A stretch of DNA of 64,000 nucleotides, from NCBI GenBank assembly GCA_037954235.1, contig JBBMOA010000012.1, positions 3,032,501 through 3,096,500 of the forward strand, given 5' to 3'. Every line of letters begins with the position of its first letter. Position 1 is the first letter of the stretch. The DNA is from Aulostomus chinensis. Taxonomy: Eukaryota; Chordata; Actinopteri; Syngnathiformes; Aulostomidae. This document shows, one piece after another, positions 34,422 through 48,610 of the stretch. The position numbers and the translations under genes are program-made. Under the pieces are notes generated by a model that did not search any database, was not told where the DNA came from, and saw only the letters and a program-made list of their open reading frames with translations.

Positions 34422-36236
34422 AAACACACAAACAATATAGCAAGAGCAAGCAAGCAGAAAACCAGAGGAAATGCTTATGCCAACAAACGGAGCGAGAAGG
34501 GCCGCTCAGCACTTAAATGGTCACTTCCTCACACAAAGGCCAATCACAGGAGCTTAGCTGGCCCATCAAGCTCTTTAACCAAACAAGCAATTTCAGTGCA
34601 GCAGCGTTTGCTAAAGTGTGTACTGCAGCGAGTCGTGGAGCACCATCGCTCCATTCTTGCTTTGAAGTCATTTAGAGAGAAGCCACTCATTGTGTGTGAG
34701 ATGACTTGGCCTTGTCATCTCTGATGAGGTATTAGTCACGCTATATTTACTCTTCATCGGCTTTCTTGACTGCTGCATTTCAGGGATTTTTGCTTCAGGG
34801 GTGTTTTTGTCAGAACTGCCTCACATTTCAACTTCAAAACTCTGGAACTTCACAATCAAGGGAACGCTACAACTGTAGCACAATGGTTACGTGGCATTAA
34901 GACCTCATAAAAACTTGAAACTTCCTAAAACTTTGCTCTTGATTTCCTCGCATGACTTGAAAACTCTCCAGGGGTGATTCAAGGATCAAGGGCTTGGGTG
35001 GAAAGGTGGAAAAGGTGGAACAAGTACACAAGCTCATTACTCACACAGGTACTTGTGTAAGAGCACTAGAAGTCCTGATTCCACCAATTTGCTAAGTACA
35101 GGCTCTCCCTTGCCCCGTCAGTCCCACCCTAACCGGTCAAGGAAGATGGCCGCCCCATAGAAGCTGGGTCTGCTCAATGTTTCTGCCTTTTAAAAACTTA
35201 AATTTTTCATCACTGCTACCTCAAATGTGTCTGTTTATGACTGACAGGTCACTTTAGGCTAAATCAATTAAAGAGAGTGGCTCTAGATCTACCCCTCTTA
35301 CAAAGGGTCATGATATAACTTTCGTTGTTATCTACAAAAATAAAACTGAAAAAAAGAGAAAGAAATTGAAATAAAGAATCCGAGGCTCTTCAATGTTCTC
35401 AGAGTGTTTTTCTGCTGCCAGTTTTGGCTGGACTGCACCCTACATTCATTTCAACTGAGCATGAACACTCACGTCTTAAACATTTTGATGCATAAAATAT
35501 CAATACATGCATACATTTTCAATATGTGATTGATGGCTAAAGAGTTACTGAGTATTACATATCTTGGCTCTGATGTCTTCATCCTGTGTGCCATGTATTT
35601 ATTTGAGTGCATGGGAGCAGGGAAGTGGTATAGAACAATTGGTGAGGTTTCAGCAGCAGATGACAGCATTAATTATATATCTCAACACCGGACATATTTA
35701 TGCCCAGAGGCTCATTGCTCATCACAGCTGCTGAACTGGAAGTGTGTGTGATGCACATAAACACAAGAGAAGGATAGGGTAATTTACTTTCCTACTTAAA
35801 TTATCTTAAGCTTGCATCATTAAAAGCTCTGAGGGAGAGGCGAGCCACGTGCAGCTGCTTTGCTCCTTGAAGAGTTCACGACACACAACCAGATGATTTA
35901 CACCAACCAAAAGAAGTCCACGCACAAACAAAAACAGCACTAGAAAGTGTCTGCTGTCGGCCCTTTTTAGCACTCCACACGGTTCTGACTGTCAGTGATC
36001 AACCTGCACGCTGAAACAGGTGAGAACACAAAACCCTGGCACTCCTGAGAGAACCTGGTGTAGCAGTTCTGCTGACTTCAAGATGCAGAGATGCAGCAAG
36101 GCTTCCTGCTGCCCCTCAATATGTTCGACCATCTTTAACACCTGGACACAGTCCTAGTTTTTCCACCACTGAACATAGTGGTCAAAGTGGATCACACCAG
36201 AAGATGGAGACAAAAGTGGCGCATCCACCCATCCAT

Positions 36237-36810
36237 TATTAGCTACCTATCCCAACCAAGTCGGGTCGTGGAGGTGCTGTAGCAGCTCCAGCAGGGAACG
36301 CCATGTCGCTTTCCCCAGCCACACTGACCAGTTCTGACTGGAGGTGTTCCCGGGCCAGCGTGGAGATATAATCCCTCCACCTGGTCCTCAGTCTGTCCTG
36401 CAGCCTCCTCCCAGCTTGACTAAATACCCAAACCATCTCAGGTGGCTCCTCTCAAGTCCAAGTCCCTCATGGAGGACTGACACCTTTATCACTAAGCCAC
36501 GCCCCCAAGGGAACCCTTTCTAGCTGCTTATATTTGTGATCTGGAGGTCACAACTCGGTGAGAGCAGGAAGGAAGACAGAGTAGATGGGGAGCTTTGCCC
36601 TCTTCATTGCTCAACGGTGCAGTACAGCAAACACAAAACTGCTCCTGCTGCTCTGATTCTGCAGCCCATCTCATGCCCCCCTCACTTGACACCAGGCCCC
36701 CCGAGATACTTGAACACCTTCACTTGGGGTGAAGGACTCGTACTTGACTTGAAGAGGACAATGGCCTCAGATATAGAGGATCTTCATCCCAGCCGCTCCA
36801 CATGAGCACA
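36237..36810 (-). mobile_element. Non-LTR retrotransposon (LINE) fragment, 3' coding part, decayed
   Basis: On the minus strand, 36430-36240 reads in part RTRWRDYISTLAREHL and later VAGE and PPRPD, after a QAGRRLQDRL segment. This matches the C-terminal peptide common to fish LINE reverse-transcriptase ORFs (pattern GRPRTRWRDYxxxLAxExL...VAGE...PPRP). Further upstream in the element (36660-36810), the minus strand contains a frame with FKYLG, the core of another conserved RT peptide, after frameshifts. Stops and frameshifts make it non-coding now. Confidence 0.6.
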
Positions 36811-39397
36811 TACTTGAGTCAAAACCAACAAAGAAAAACCCCACAGTTTCAGTTTCCTGGTTGCTGAGGAAGGCTCCAGTGGTCAGGGAGGGCCTTGACA
36901 CTGTCTGACCACAGGAACCAAGAGAGCGAAACTATACTGTACCTCTCGGGCTAAATTCCATCTCATACATTTATTCTCTTAGGTTGCACGATTTGTTTGC
37001 AACACAATGCAAAGACGTGGGCTGCGGTTCCTTAAGAAAGAGTTATGACAGTGAATGAAATCAAACTGCGGAGGAGACGAAAGCAGAGATAAACGTGAGC
37101 AAATGGAGGCCTGTCAGGATAATTTTACGGGGCATTACATTGTTCTGTCTGATAAATTACATTTCACACTGCTTATTCAAATCAATTTATCCTTTTGACA
37201 TGTCTGTGAATGAACGCTGAGGCAAAAAGCTCTGAATACAAATCACACATTTCTCAAACACTGAAACAGGGTTTTGTTTGCATTCGTCTGACATGCTGGC
37301 GCCACCAGGTCAGAAACTTTAACCCATTGTGGTTTTGGACCAGCTGTCAATCAGGGGCCCTAAAATCAACAGTCAGTGTACTTACTGTCACCAAGTCTGT
37401 TTCCAATCATCTAAAACATAAAACGTTGCGCCAGCAGCCTCATAATTCAGGCATCTCAAATGAATGTACGGTAAATCACTTACAGAAGTGACGGCTGCTT
37501 CGTCCCTCTAATTGTCATTTAGATTTCCTTTTGTGCCAAATGAGGAGCACGAAAGCCTGCAGGAGTGGGCTTGAGATTTAATATTAATCTACTAATGTCT
37601 GGCTCAAGCATTTCTCAATTTCACACACTTTTGATTAAAAGGAAAAGGAATTCTGTAATATGCTTTAATAAGCTGTCCAATATGTCCGGTCAGCCAAATG
37701 AGCTTCATGCATCAGGAGATGTGGAGCTGTTTTCTCCCCACTGCTACGATTTCCCTGCCAATGAAAAGTGTCAGCTTTATTCAACTGATAAATCACAGGA
37801 GGCAAATGCTTGACCACTGAAGGGGTTTGTTAACTGATTTTCTCCTTGTTCCAAAAAATTCTGCAAATGGAGCTTGATTGCTCCCACAGGTGACAGTTTT
37901 GATGGCTTGTGACAAGCTCAGCTTTCTTGGCCCCCCGCTGCATGTTCTCATTTTGTTCGGTTAAGATTGTTGATGTTGCCTTCACAAACACTGTCTGACG
38001 TGTGCACAGCAACTAGTCAGAGCCCCAGCCATGAGGTATTTTCATACCTGACCTGGATACTAGCATGCAGCAGTCATGCTTCATAACTTTTTTTTCCAGA
38101 GAGAACTCAACTGGAGTCAAATTCCTTGTTAGTGATTCTGATTCTGAACATGAGCCCCCTGGGAATTTTACATTAGATTATAGATTGCTGATGCAAACAA
38201 ACTCTAAATTTGAAAATGAGTCTTACACATTGCGTTTGACATTACATTATCTTCACAATAAAACACCACTTTTCAGATTTTAGACACAGTAAAGAAGTAG
38301 AAGTGGTCGTAAGCAGAGCAAAGCCAATGCTACGCTATGAACAAACAAAACCCTGGATACGGCCGAGCTTTGCGTTTCTTTAAACATGATGACATTTTAC
38401 ATCAACGACAACATCTGATGGGTTCTTGAGCCTCGTGGTCGCGTCAGCGTTTTGAAGCACCTACAAATCTCCAACATTCACTGTTGTGGATTTTACTGAC
38501 AGATTTTACGCCATACAACAAAATGTTAAGATGGCTCCAATTTGTGTTAACAACAGAACTTTTTTCAGGCAATAAAGCCAAACCCCAGAGCTGGAGACCA
38601 GAGCACCTGACATTCAACAGTGTTAATTAATTTTCTCGATTATCTCACCACGAAGAAAGATGATACGCGCAGTTCCTTTGTCGGCAGGATCAAAATTTTG
38701 GAGCCAATCTCCTCATATTAACATTAGAAGTTGTCATGGACATTAAAATCATCACAACGAAAAACACTGGAGGTGCTAGCTTCCAGGTTAGCCTTTACAA
38801 ACACACCACCACTGCGGCCTTCTACTTAAAGCAGAGTTTGTGAGTGAACTAAACACAGTAGATCGACCGGACTGGATTGTTGCAATAAAATCCCCGGTCC
38901 ACTTTCTGTCCGCTCTACAAATGGCTTCCTGTTGACATATGCTGCTACAATGTGCCAAAGATTCAGGGGAAATAAATGGAGCGATTGATGAAAACCAAGC
39001 CAACGTCTGAACTACAAACCACAGAAAAATCTCTCAATGTTCTGCTGTATCACATTCACAAGAATCAGAACCAAACAACAACCAACCCCCATGAGGAATA
39101 ACAACCCGCCCCCCCCAGGATAATGATGGGTATCCCTTCTGGTATATACTGTGCGTGTGTGCGTGTGTGCGTGCGTGAACGTGTGTGTTTGTGTCAGGGG
39201 AGGCCTAATATCCTGTTTCGTTAAGCAGCATTTGACATCTTCACACCTTCAGCATGGAGCTTTTCCTCAACATGGAGACGACAGTGAAACTCTTTGATGT
39301 TCCAGAGTCTTTAACCACTTAATCCTAAAGAAGGAGAAAAATTAAGAACCTCCTACATATGAATGCAATTTTTATAATTCCCCACTCTTTATACATA

Positions 39398-39402
<5 letters not shown>

Positions 39403-39443
<41 letters not shown>
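39403..39443. repeat. (CA)n microsatellite
   Basis: About 40 bp of CA repeats preceded by gcgcg. Confidence 0.97.
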
Positions 39444-39445
<2 letters not shown>

Positions 39446-41736
39446 CTTTTTACATATATAGGGTCATCCATGCATGTTTAAATGCATCTCATGGATTTTT
39501 AAAGAAGAATCCAGAGATCAATTTAACTGTTGAGTGAACAAACTGAAATTCCAAAAATATTTTCATCACCAGAATGACAACAGCCACATGCTCGTGTGTG
39601 GGGAAACGACGGTAATCATGATGTCATGCAGCGCCATCTTGCAGAACGACAAGGGCGAATTAGCCGATGGATCAAGTTCCATCTGAGCGCGTGGAGATCA
39701 CACCATGCTGCTTGAATAATCTGCTTCCACTTTTAAGACGCCTGCAGGGAAACAGATTGTAGCTCAGCGCTCGATGGGCTCTGCAAAATGTCAAAAAAAA
39801 TCAAGAAGCTCATCTTGCGGTTATTGTGCTCTTGTCAATACACCGGATGATGCATGTGGCAGAACCTACAGAGGTTCTGTGTAGTTGATGGAGCTCAGGG
39901 ATTCTCTAACTGTGGTACTGGAGCTCCCTCAAGTGGTAAATGGAGGAATCCCAAAATTTTGTTTTGTTTGAAAAATTTAACAAATCAAACTTTTAAAAAC
40001 AAAGATTACTATCAAAACAGTAACTACTTCTGATTGAAAATACATTAAACAATGTAATTCACAATATTTTTTCTTTTTTTGCTATATTTCTGCGTCAGAC
40101 TGCTACATGGTTGTGTCCATTCACGTCATGCATGCGCAGACAGAGCATCCGCGGCACCTGCTCCTGCTAGCAATACATAATAATGTAAGTATTATAACAA
40201 AAGAAAAAAGATTTAAACAGAAATATTCAGAAATAGAATTCTAATTGGTAGATAGCATCATTGAAGCCAGTATTCCAGTAAGCAAAGGTACCACAGCTTG
40301 AGTTTACAGGTTACCCTGCAGTGCATATTTTGGGCATTTCTAATAGACATAAAAATAATAGTCGCGTAACCCTCTTGCCATGATGTCGAAAATATTCCAA
40401 ACAGACTTGATATCAAGCAGAAAATCAAATCAAATCGTGACCTAGTGAACTGGAATTGCATCAATTCATGTAATTTACTTCTGGACCCGGAGCCGTTCAA
40501 AAAGTGGGCAGTCCTTTTTGAGTTCTGCAATAGCTCACATATGACAGGAAAATTGTACAAACAAGACAACAAAGATGGAGAGGTGGGAGAGAGAAAGAAG
40601 CACTCTAGGTCTGGGACAAGATCTCCCTCGTTCCCTCCCTCTGACACAGTTTCACTTTTCCATTAAATGAATAATGTAGGGAGAAGCAGGATTATTGAGA
40701 AATGGGAGGAAACGGAAGAGGGAACATTCAGGAAGGCGTGACTGTAAGGTGGCGTTCCTCTGCAGTTAATTTAACTGGAGATATTACACACTTGCAGCAT
40801 TACTTTGGTGCATCCAGTCGTCCCCATGTTACTCCTAATGGCACATGATGGAATTCTTAAATGTGCCCCTTTGGGGGTCCCTGAAATTTTTAGTGATTAA
40901 TGAATTAGGCGGTGCATGTGAGGGGGGGTTGAAAGCAGAGGCTAATGGGATTTTAAGCTCCCCCTCTCCCAGTCCTGCCCTGTTTCATCACAGCTGCTCT
41001 CTCATCAAATCCACTACCTAAGACGCTGAGTACACGCCAGCGGCAGCGAGCAGGGAAGTGTTTTCTCAAGCTCCTGAAGTATTCGCCGTCTTTCCTACAT
41101 CTGCTTAAGCACACTCGGCTGAGTTCTTGCTGACTTAGCAGCCTGTTCGGCGAATGCTTCGGGAGCTGCTCCCCCCCAAATATTCAGCGTGTGTTCAGGA
41201 AAAGTGTGTCAGGGAAGCAGGAAGCAGCTCAATTCTTTAACGCCAGAAATAGAGTTAGTTAGGAACAAAGAGCAGGAGCCAGAGGTATAAATGCTGTGTA
41301 CACACAACAAACCTGCATACGCCCTTTTTCTCACATTAACTGAAGTTTATGTGCAGTACCGCTGTAAATCAAGCTCAGTAGGTGTTCAAGCACCAGTTTC
41401 ATTTAGGTTCAACACAACAGTCCAACAGAAGTCAACCACCAGATGAAGACTTAACACACGTCTCTGCTATCAGGACCAAGATGACGGACAGAAATGACTC
41501 TGAACACCTGAGCTGAGCTGGCACACAGCGGGGGAACCCACTGTGCATGATGTTTTCACATCCAACATTCAAGCCTCAGCCAAATCCGTTCACACGCGCT
41601 GCAATAAACCTCATCAGGTAAATCTCCCTGTACTTCATGTCAACATTCCTGCGCTGCCAGGAGAGGAAACACACTGTACACGCTCGGTTAGCACAGCTGG
41701 CTGGTTCTAATGCTTTTGTCTCGTGTGTGTTCTCCA

Positions 41737-41750
41737 GCGCCACCTAGTGT
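41737..41750 (+). promoter_or_regulatory. Candidate CTCF core motif
   Basis: gcgccacctagtgt matches 13 of 14 core positions. Confidence 0.35.
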
Positions 41751-42187
41751 TAGCAGGAGGTGATATTTGCACCACAGTGCAGCATTAGTCTACTCCTTCA
41801 TGTAAAATTAAAATGTTGTTAGGGTTAGCAGTCTTAAGTGGGACACGACCACCAAAGGGTCGAGGGCTGAAAGCTCAGCTCGGTGGGTTATTTTTTCCTA
41901 CTTCCACTTTCTCAATCTGTTGCCTTCCCCCCCTCTTTTCAAGATTTTGTGCAATGCCAAACGACCCCCGTTTCTCCACAAACACAACCAATGTATTCAG
42001 CAGAGGAGTGGCTGTTGTTTGGTTGCTCTGTTTTTGAGTGTGACCACACACACTCAGACCACACAGCTGCCCCTTCTCAGTGCTCGCTCACCACCAGGTC
42101 TGTCCACCTGCAGCATGAGCCAGCTCACCAGCAGGTGGTGATCAGGTAACATCTTTGCTCCTCTTCATGAGTCCCCCCCAACCACCA

Positions 42188-42224
<37 letters not shown>
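42188..42224. repeat. Compound (TC)n-(AC)n microsatellite
   Basis: About 25 bp of TC then about 12 bp of AC. Confidence 0.95.
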
Positions 42225-43164
42225 CTGACGATTCAACTCCTTGACTGAGGAGCTTCAGGTCTCAACCACATGATGAACTGTCTCATCCTCAAATGTGCTG
42301 TCTAATGACAAAGGACCACCCAGCTTCAGATCAGAGGGATCAGCTGGCCCCCCTTCCAACCCTCCACCAAGGCTGAACATCCTGGTCCCGGAAGTGGACG
42401 ACCTAAATGAATGACCTCCCCTCTATTAGGTGGAGCATGTGCTCCATTCATCACTGTAACAGGAAATATCATCTCAGGGACTATATTTAGTCATCTAGTA
42501 ATTCTTCTACCTTTCATGTTCTAGAACTAGTTGTTTTTAACCATCACATTAGACACGATCGAACTCCCACAGAAACAAGTTTACACTTCTGGGCATCTGA
42601 GTCCATAAAAAACAAAAACAAAAAAAACACTCTCTCACACGGGCTATCAAGCAAAACTCCAGACCACACGTGACAACAAGTATGACAATAACTGACACGC
42701 AGAAAATGTCGATATATGCATACATCAGTAACTCCTCTCCTAACACTCCTCCAGTACCTTTCATGTTGACATGACTTCATTGCTGCATGTTTAATATTCA
42801 GGATTGTGTCCAGAGTGCAACCCCCCCTTTAAAAGCCTTCTTTTCTGTGTGTCGTCTACCACTACCGCTGTTAATGTCATGTAGTTACCAGGAGTGTGGA
42901 CCTACTAATTAATGGTTTGGGCTCATTGTTGGACACCCTGAGGACAGTGCTGGTCTATACATTCACAGAAAGTCCCTCACACCCGCACTGATACGGTTCC
43001 CTCTAAATTTATGAACACTGCCAGACTTACTGTGAGTAACAGTTAAACCTGCCACCACATATAATCAGTCTTTCCAGTATTCTAAAAAGAAAGTGTCTAT
43101 ATAATATGCGGAATCACCAGGTGAGCCTCGTCTGTGTCAGCTCCAGCTCCAGCTCCAGCCTCAG

Positions 43165-43190
43165 CCCCCCGCCCCCCGCCCCCCCACCCC
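43165..43190 (-). other. G-quadruplex-type motif (on minus strand)
   Basis: The plus strand carries four C-runs (C6, C6, C7, C4) separated by single bases. The minus strand therefore has four runs of at least four G with 1-nt loops, which satisfies the usual G4 pattern. It is flanked by a ctccag hexamer run. Confidence 0.8.
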
Positions 43191-43413
43191 TTGCTGGGGT
43201 CAATCTGTTGGTCAGGTGGGACTCGGTGGTAGAAGCCACCGACTCACCACCGTGCTGAGAGGACTTCCAAACCCAGAGAGGAACAGCTTGCACTGCAGCG
43301 CAACCTTTGATACACAAGAGAGACAACATGTTCTCACACCGGTTCCGATGATAGAACATTGAAACAGGAATATTCTCAGACTCTGAACACAGAAATGAGG
43401 AGTTTAATATTGC

Positions 43414-43445
<32 letters not shown>
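43414..43445. repeat. (AAT)n microsatellite
   Basis: About 32 bp of perfect ataata repeats. Confidence 0.97.
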
Positions 43446-43447
<2 letters not shown>

Positions 43448-44985
43448 CAATGTTCAGTGCATGCTGACAGTTTGACTGAGGATTTAACTACCAAATCTCA
43501 TCCCAGATTTATAGAGCAGAAGATATGCAGTTCTGGTTTTGTGTGTGTAGCACTTTGGTGCTGACAGCTGCTGACATTTCACATTCACTCTTTATGGCCT
43601 TTAAAGTGGACATTTTTATTCTTATTTTTTTACAGTCAGTGCACAAAAGGCTAAAGTGGCTATTAAAACAGTCCATAACTAGTGTGCCCATAGGGATTTT
43701 AAGCAGGGATCGCTCCTGGTGACACTTTATAACAACTAATTTACCATTCATCAGCTATGTTTCATTCAGTTTTGATAGAGGTTTATTTTACTATCAACAG
43801 GCCGGATGGTTAAATTTGTTTATGACACAATTATCAACAGTGGCAAACACTGACATGCTGACATAATCATCACTTAATGCAAATATTTTATAGACAATTA
43901 ACAAACTAGTTAGTTTAAAATATGTGACCCATACTTGTTCATGGATGTTTATCAATTTGTTAAAGTGCTAATCATTTGGAAAGACCGCAAAGTAACCGTG
44001 AATAGTTTACTGATCAGAGTGTGTTGTCAGTACATAATCAAATGGTTTAGTATTCTACAACCTAATGAAAACGTGAGCCGTCTCAAACGAGTCAACGCTA
44101 CGAGCCAACTCCCTCGTGTGAGTCACAGGAACCAGCTGCATGTTTTTTCTCTTTTCTTTTTTGCAGGAAAATTTAATTTTTGGAAACCAGAATAACAGAA
44201 TCATCCTACAAATGTTCAGTATGATTTACTTTACTTGTTTGTTGAGAGACATGCAGGGTTTGTCTTAAACTGTTTATTCAAAATGAATATGCAAATATAT
44301 TTACAATATTTGTCTGAATACTATGAGTCAGGACGGGAGTGGGAAGAGCCCAGTGACACTTCAGAGCAGAGACAAATCATCTGCTCACTGAAAAGTTATC
44401 CAGTCACCATTAGCTTCCTAGCCGTGTGTGTACACACTCAACAGTTTTATTCTAGCACGTTACTTAAATGCCACCAGCGATATTTGAAGCCTGAGACGAC
44501 TGAGGAAGCTGCAGACTGATCATTAGTCCATCGAGTCATGTTGAGTCAACCTATTTTGCCGCGTAACTTGACCAGTGTATCAAAACTTACTTTGAAGCCA
44601 CAAACTCATTTTTTTCTGTGATTTAGTGTTAAGAAAAGCCATGTTAGGAAACATCTTTGGTGTGTGGACAAAACAATGTGTGTGTGATGCCTTGTCTGAC
44701 CCCGCCAGGAACTCATGAATGCATCAGACAACCACGGCTAATGCATTAGCGTCCCTGTGGTCCACAGCGCAGGACAATACCAGCCACGCTACTGTTCACC
44801 AGCTCCATAAAAGAACTTGAAAGTGACGCTGGGTGGATTATGTCTAAATAAAGCCACGGCACTGTATGAATCACTGTGTCACTGATCCCTCTGCTTCCCA
44901 GACAACAGGTTTGCCTTCTGCAAGCTGTCACTAGCTTTCCACTCTTTCAAATGAAGAATAAAAGAGATATTGAGAATGTGTGTGC

Positions 44986-44988
<3 letters not shown>

Positions 44989-45046
<58 letters not shown>
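44989..45046. repeat. (GA)n microsatellite
   Basis: About 58 bp of perfect GA repeats, a homopurine mirror repeat that could form triplex DNA. Confidence 0.98.
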
Positions 45047-45048
<2 letters not shown>

Positions 45049-45543
45049 GACGTTCATCACTCGAGTGCCGTGGCTTAGCCTAAGAGGCTTGAATAATCAG
45101 TATGTTAAGCTGTCAGGGTGTGTGCTCGCACCTACCATGCGCTTACAAACTCCTGGGCGCTTTTTAATCAAGTAAAAACGCTGAGAGGCAGCGGCGAGTG
45201 CCAAGAGCCCAGGCTAAGAGATGAGATTAGGAATATCTGTTACACTTTCTCCTGACAACACTACACGTCATTTTTCACTGTAAGCCAAACACATCTGGGT
45301 TTTTTTCCTCTTTAAAGTGAACACAGTGAGTTTTATTCTTACTTTTATTTGCGGTGATTCATCACTTCCAGTGATTCTTCCCACAAATACACCCCCCGTA
45401 GCTTCCTCATGGGGATCAAAGCAGTTTTTCACAGAATGTCAGTCGCCAGCGTTCTGATTGTCACACTGATAACACAATTCATTAACCATGTCCTGATTCA
45501 TTTTCAAAAGACCACGATTGGCTTTATTTGAATTTTGCTAATT

Positions 45544-45670
45544 GTCCATCGTCCACAGAGCCAGTCAAGAAGATAGAGATGTTTCTCTGTGCTGTATTCA
45601 GCGGCTGAGACTGACGCTAGTTAGCTTAGCATAATGAACTATCGCGGATGGTAAATGTTAGCATATCTCC
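45544..45670. repeat. Family-A repeat fragment, opposite orientation
   Basis: It starts tgtccatcgtccacagagcc and continues into ctagttagcttagcataatg. This is the reverse complement of the arrangement at 18690-18790. Confidence 0.55.
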
Positions 45671-47062
45671 AACAAAAGTCATCAACTGGATCGGGTTCAG
45701 GATGTTGGTTTGTCCAGCAATAATTCTCCTCATCCTCCCTTCCTAAGTCGGCCATGATTAGTCATAACTCAGTGGGGTTTTTGAGGTGCAGTTTTCCCAT
45801 GAAAGCAGTTCCTACTGTGTCTCTGATTTTAGCATTGTAACATTTATCATTTTATAATCTTCCCAGTGGTCCCAAAGAAAGGTTTGGAGAAAAGACTTGA
45901 GAACTCTTTGATGTCGTTCATTGTGCAGAGCAGAAGCCAGTCTATCTGGGGGGCATCATCATCTTGTTGTCTGGCTCTGGGGAGGATGGAAAAATCAGTG
46001 TGTTCTCAAATGTTCCTTCATGGCTTACCTGAAACCAGGAGGATTTTGTGATTTTTTTTTTTTTAACTTCAAACAGGTATCGCTTTATGCCTTGAACCTA
46101 AAAAGTTGATTTTTTTTTAATCCACAGTGGCACATTACAAAACATCCTTTTCCAACACTTCAAGAAACTGCAGTAATCATACTGTACTGTTCATACAATC
46201 ATCATCATAATATAGACCCCACAACCCACAGCCCCGCCCCTCACACAGCAGTCACTGCACTTAAAATATGTCAACAAATTACACACAGATATCTATGGCA
46301 ACTCACATCATTTCCTCATGAGTAAGAACATTTTTGAAATGACTACAGCCTATTGACAATGTGTAATATGTCCAAATGACATGGTGGTTCATTATTTATG
46401 TGCTATTTATTTCAAAGATAATGTTGTCTGTGAGAAATGATAAACATGAAGCTTTCTACTCAAACCAAAATTAAAAGCTACATTTTTAAACCAGGAATTG
46501 TGTGTGCTCACCACAGCAACTGATGATCTAATTTGATAGAATCCACTCTGAGAAACGGCACACGATGTGGAGCCACACAGGGCGCTGCTATGTTACATAA
46601 AAAAAAGAGGCAAATGCCTCATTACATCTTTATTTACAAGGCAAATTTATAGCAACAATGTTGTGTATTTCTGAGAAAATTCACTTTCTGGTCTGATTAT
46701 TCAACTGTCTGACGCTGCAGATCTTGTCATTGTTTTTGATATATTTAATTTAGATTTGTCTTTAATCTTTAATGACTGAGTAACCCTGGTAGTAGTCCAC
46801 CGGATCACTCCCCTGTGGGTAACCCCCTGCATGTGTCACTGACATTGGCTGCAGACGCTCTCGGCTCTTCCCCTCAAATATCATCCGCAAGCCCAGTCAT
46901 TCAAGCGTCAGCGTGATATATTCATGAGTATTGTTGTGAGGCCAAGTGCTGCCGCTGACATGCAGACTAGCTAAAGTAGAAAACATGGCAAATACACCTG
47001 AATGCCTGCAGAGCTAATTAGCATGTTAGCACAGTCATTATCACCATGTCAGCATGCAGACA

Positions 47063-47063
<1 letters not shown>

Positions 47064-47095
<32 letters not shown>
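47064..47095. repeat. (CA)n microsatellite
   Basis: About 32 bp of CA repeats. Confidence 0.96.
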
Positions 47096-47096
<1 letters not shown>

Positions 47097-48581
47097 CACT
47101 GACTATATTTAGTACAATATATCAACTTCTGATGACAAGTCAATTTCAGCTAAAGGGATATTTAAGGAGCAGCTACCTGGTTGTTTATTTGCACACTGAC
47201 AGAAAATGTAAGCAGACGATACTGAGACAGCTCCCTCCTTATTCCTGTCGGGTAATGATGATGACGACGACAAGGGAGGAACCCCACTGTTGAATCGATA
47301 TTCCCATTAATCATTTAGTTCAGACTGAGAGGAAAACGTGCTTAATCGAAAATAAATTATTAAATTATATGAGCATACAACATCCCTGCAGGTTGGATCA
47401 AAAGGTCAACCCTGTATATTCCCGAGAGGAGTCACACATTGTTTTGGCATGTATGAATCTTGCTGACGGATTTTCGAAACATGGACTCAAGAATGGTGTG
47501 GAAAAACGGGTAAACCTCTAGATAATTAATCACTTTCTATGTCACAGACACAAACAATTGCACACGATTTCCTCTACAAAAAGGTGTTTTACAGGATGTG
47601 ACATCAGATGGACTCTTTGATTAGTGCACACTAGCAGGGAGCAACAGCTAAATTCCATTTTGGGTTCTCCTAAAAGGAATTACAGACACCGACTCTCAGC
47701 TGCTCTGTTAGAAGCTGGTGGCAGCAGAGACGAGCTTGCACCAAATACACCGAGAGCTCATCAACACACCACAGACTACACTTTCAGAATAAAACAGGAA
47801 ACACCTCTGCGGGCTTCCTCGGCCCAGTCAACAACACTCCAACATGACTGGTGATAGTTTTGACCTGATCCTGCAGAAAACACCACCAAAAACACGACCT
47901 CCTTTGAATATTTTGAGCTTTTATGAACTGTTCCTTAAACCTGCAGTGAGATACGCTTGAAAATGGATGCAATACACAGTTCAGATGTCTCAACACAAGT
48001 ACATCTCAAGATGAGAAGAACAATCCACGGTCCAATCAAATAAAAGAATACCACAAAGGCTAATCCTGCCAGATGGTAGGTACGTGCATAGCTCTTAAAG
48101 TGAAGCCAACAATAATGTTTTCTTGCCACTTCACCACACCCCCTGGATTAGCAGGTACAAAAATAGCACTCACACAGGGGGCAAAGGGGCTGCCTATTTA
48201 TGACCACACTTCACCACCCAGAGGGATGCTAGGAAAGCAGCAGGGAATGCAAAAGCTCTACTTCACCTTCCATTTCTTAACGCTCAGCCTTTTCCCCACC
48301 CAACTCTTCATCCTCCCTGATTGATCTCCCTACCCTTCACCGGCTTAAATTACATCAGCTATTGGCTTTGCACACAGACAAAAAAAGGCCCTCAGGTTTC
48401 ACAGATCATAATTCTCTGCAATAGCTTCAAATTTTAAAAGGTACCATGTTCAATTTCAGCCGCTGGCAGACGCCTCACTCCCCCGGCCCCCACATTTTAT
48501 TATGAATTATGACACACGATAGATTGTTTTTTTAAGTTTACAGCCCTGCTCAGTGACAGAGAACTGCTTATTAATCAAGTA

Positions 48582-48610
48582 TGTGTGTGTGTGTGTGGGG
48601 GGGGGGGGGG
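48582..48610. repeat. (GT)n-(G)n repeat
   Basis: GT repeats running into a G-tract of about 14. Confidence 0.95.

Noticed and set aside
34192..34516. Overlapping 92- and 106-codon frames on both strands
   Set aside because: Both run through the (AC)n microsatellite and are low-complexity translations of it.
40258..40647. 129-codon minus-strand open frame
   Set aside because: No family resemblance, no splice context, average composition. Length is compatible with chance in 64 kb.
43114..43494. 126-codon minus-strand frame with Tyr and Leu-Glu runs
   Set aside because: Produced by the (AAT)n and ctccag repeats and the G-rich tract. Not protein-like.
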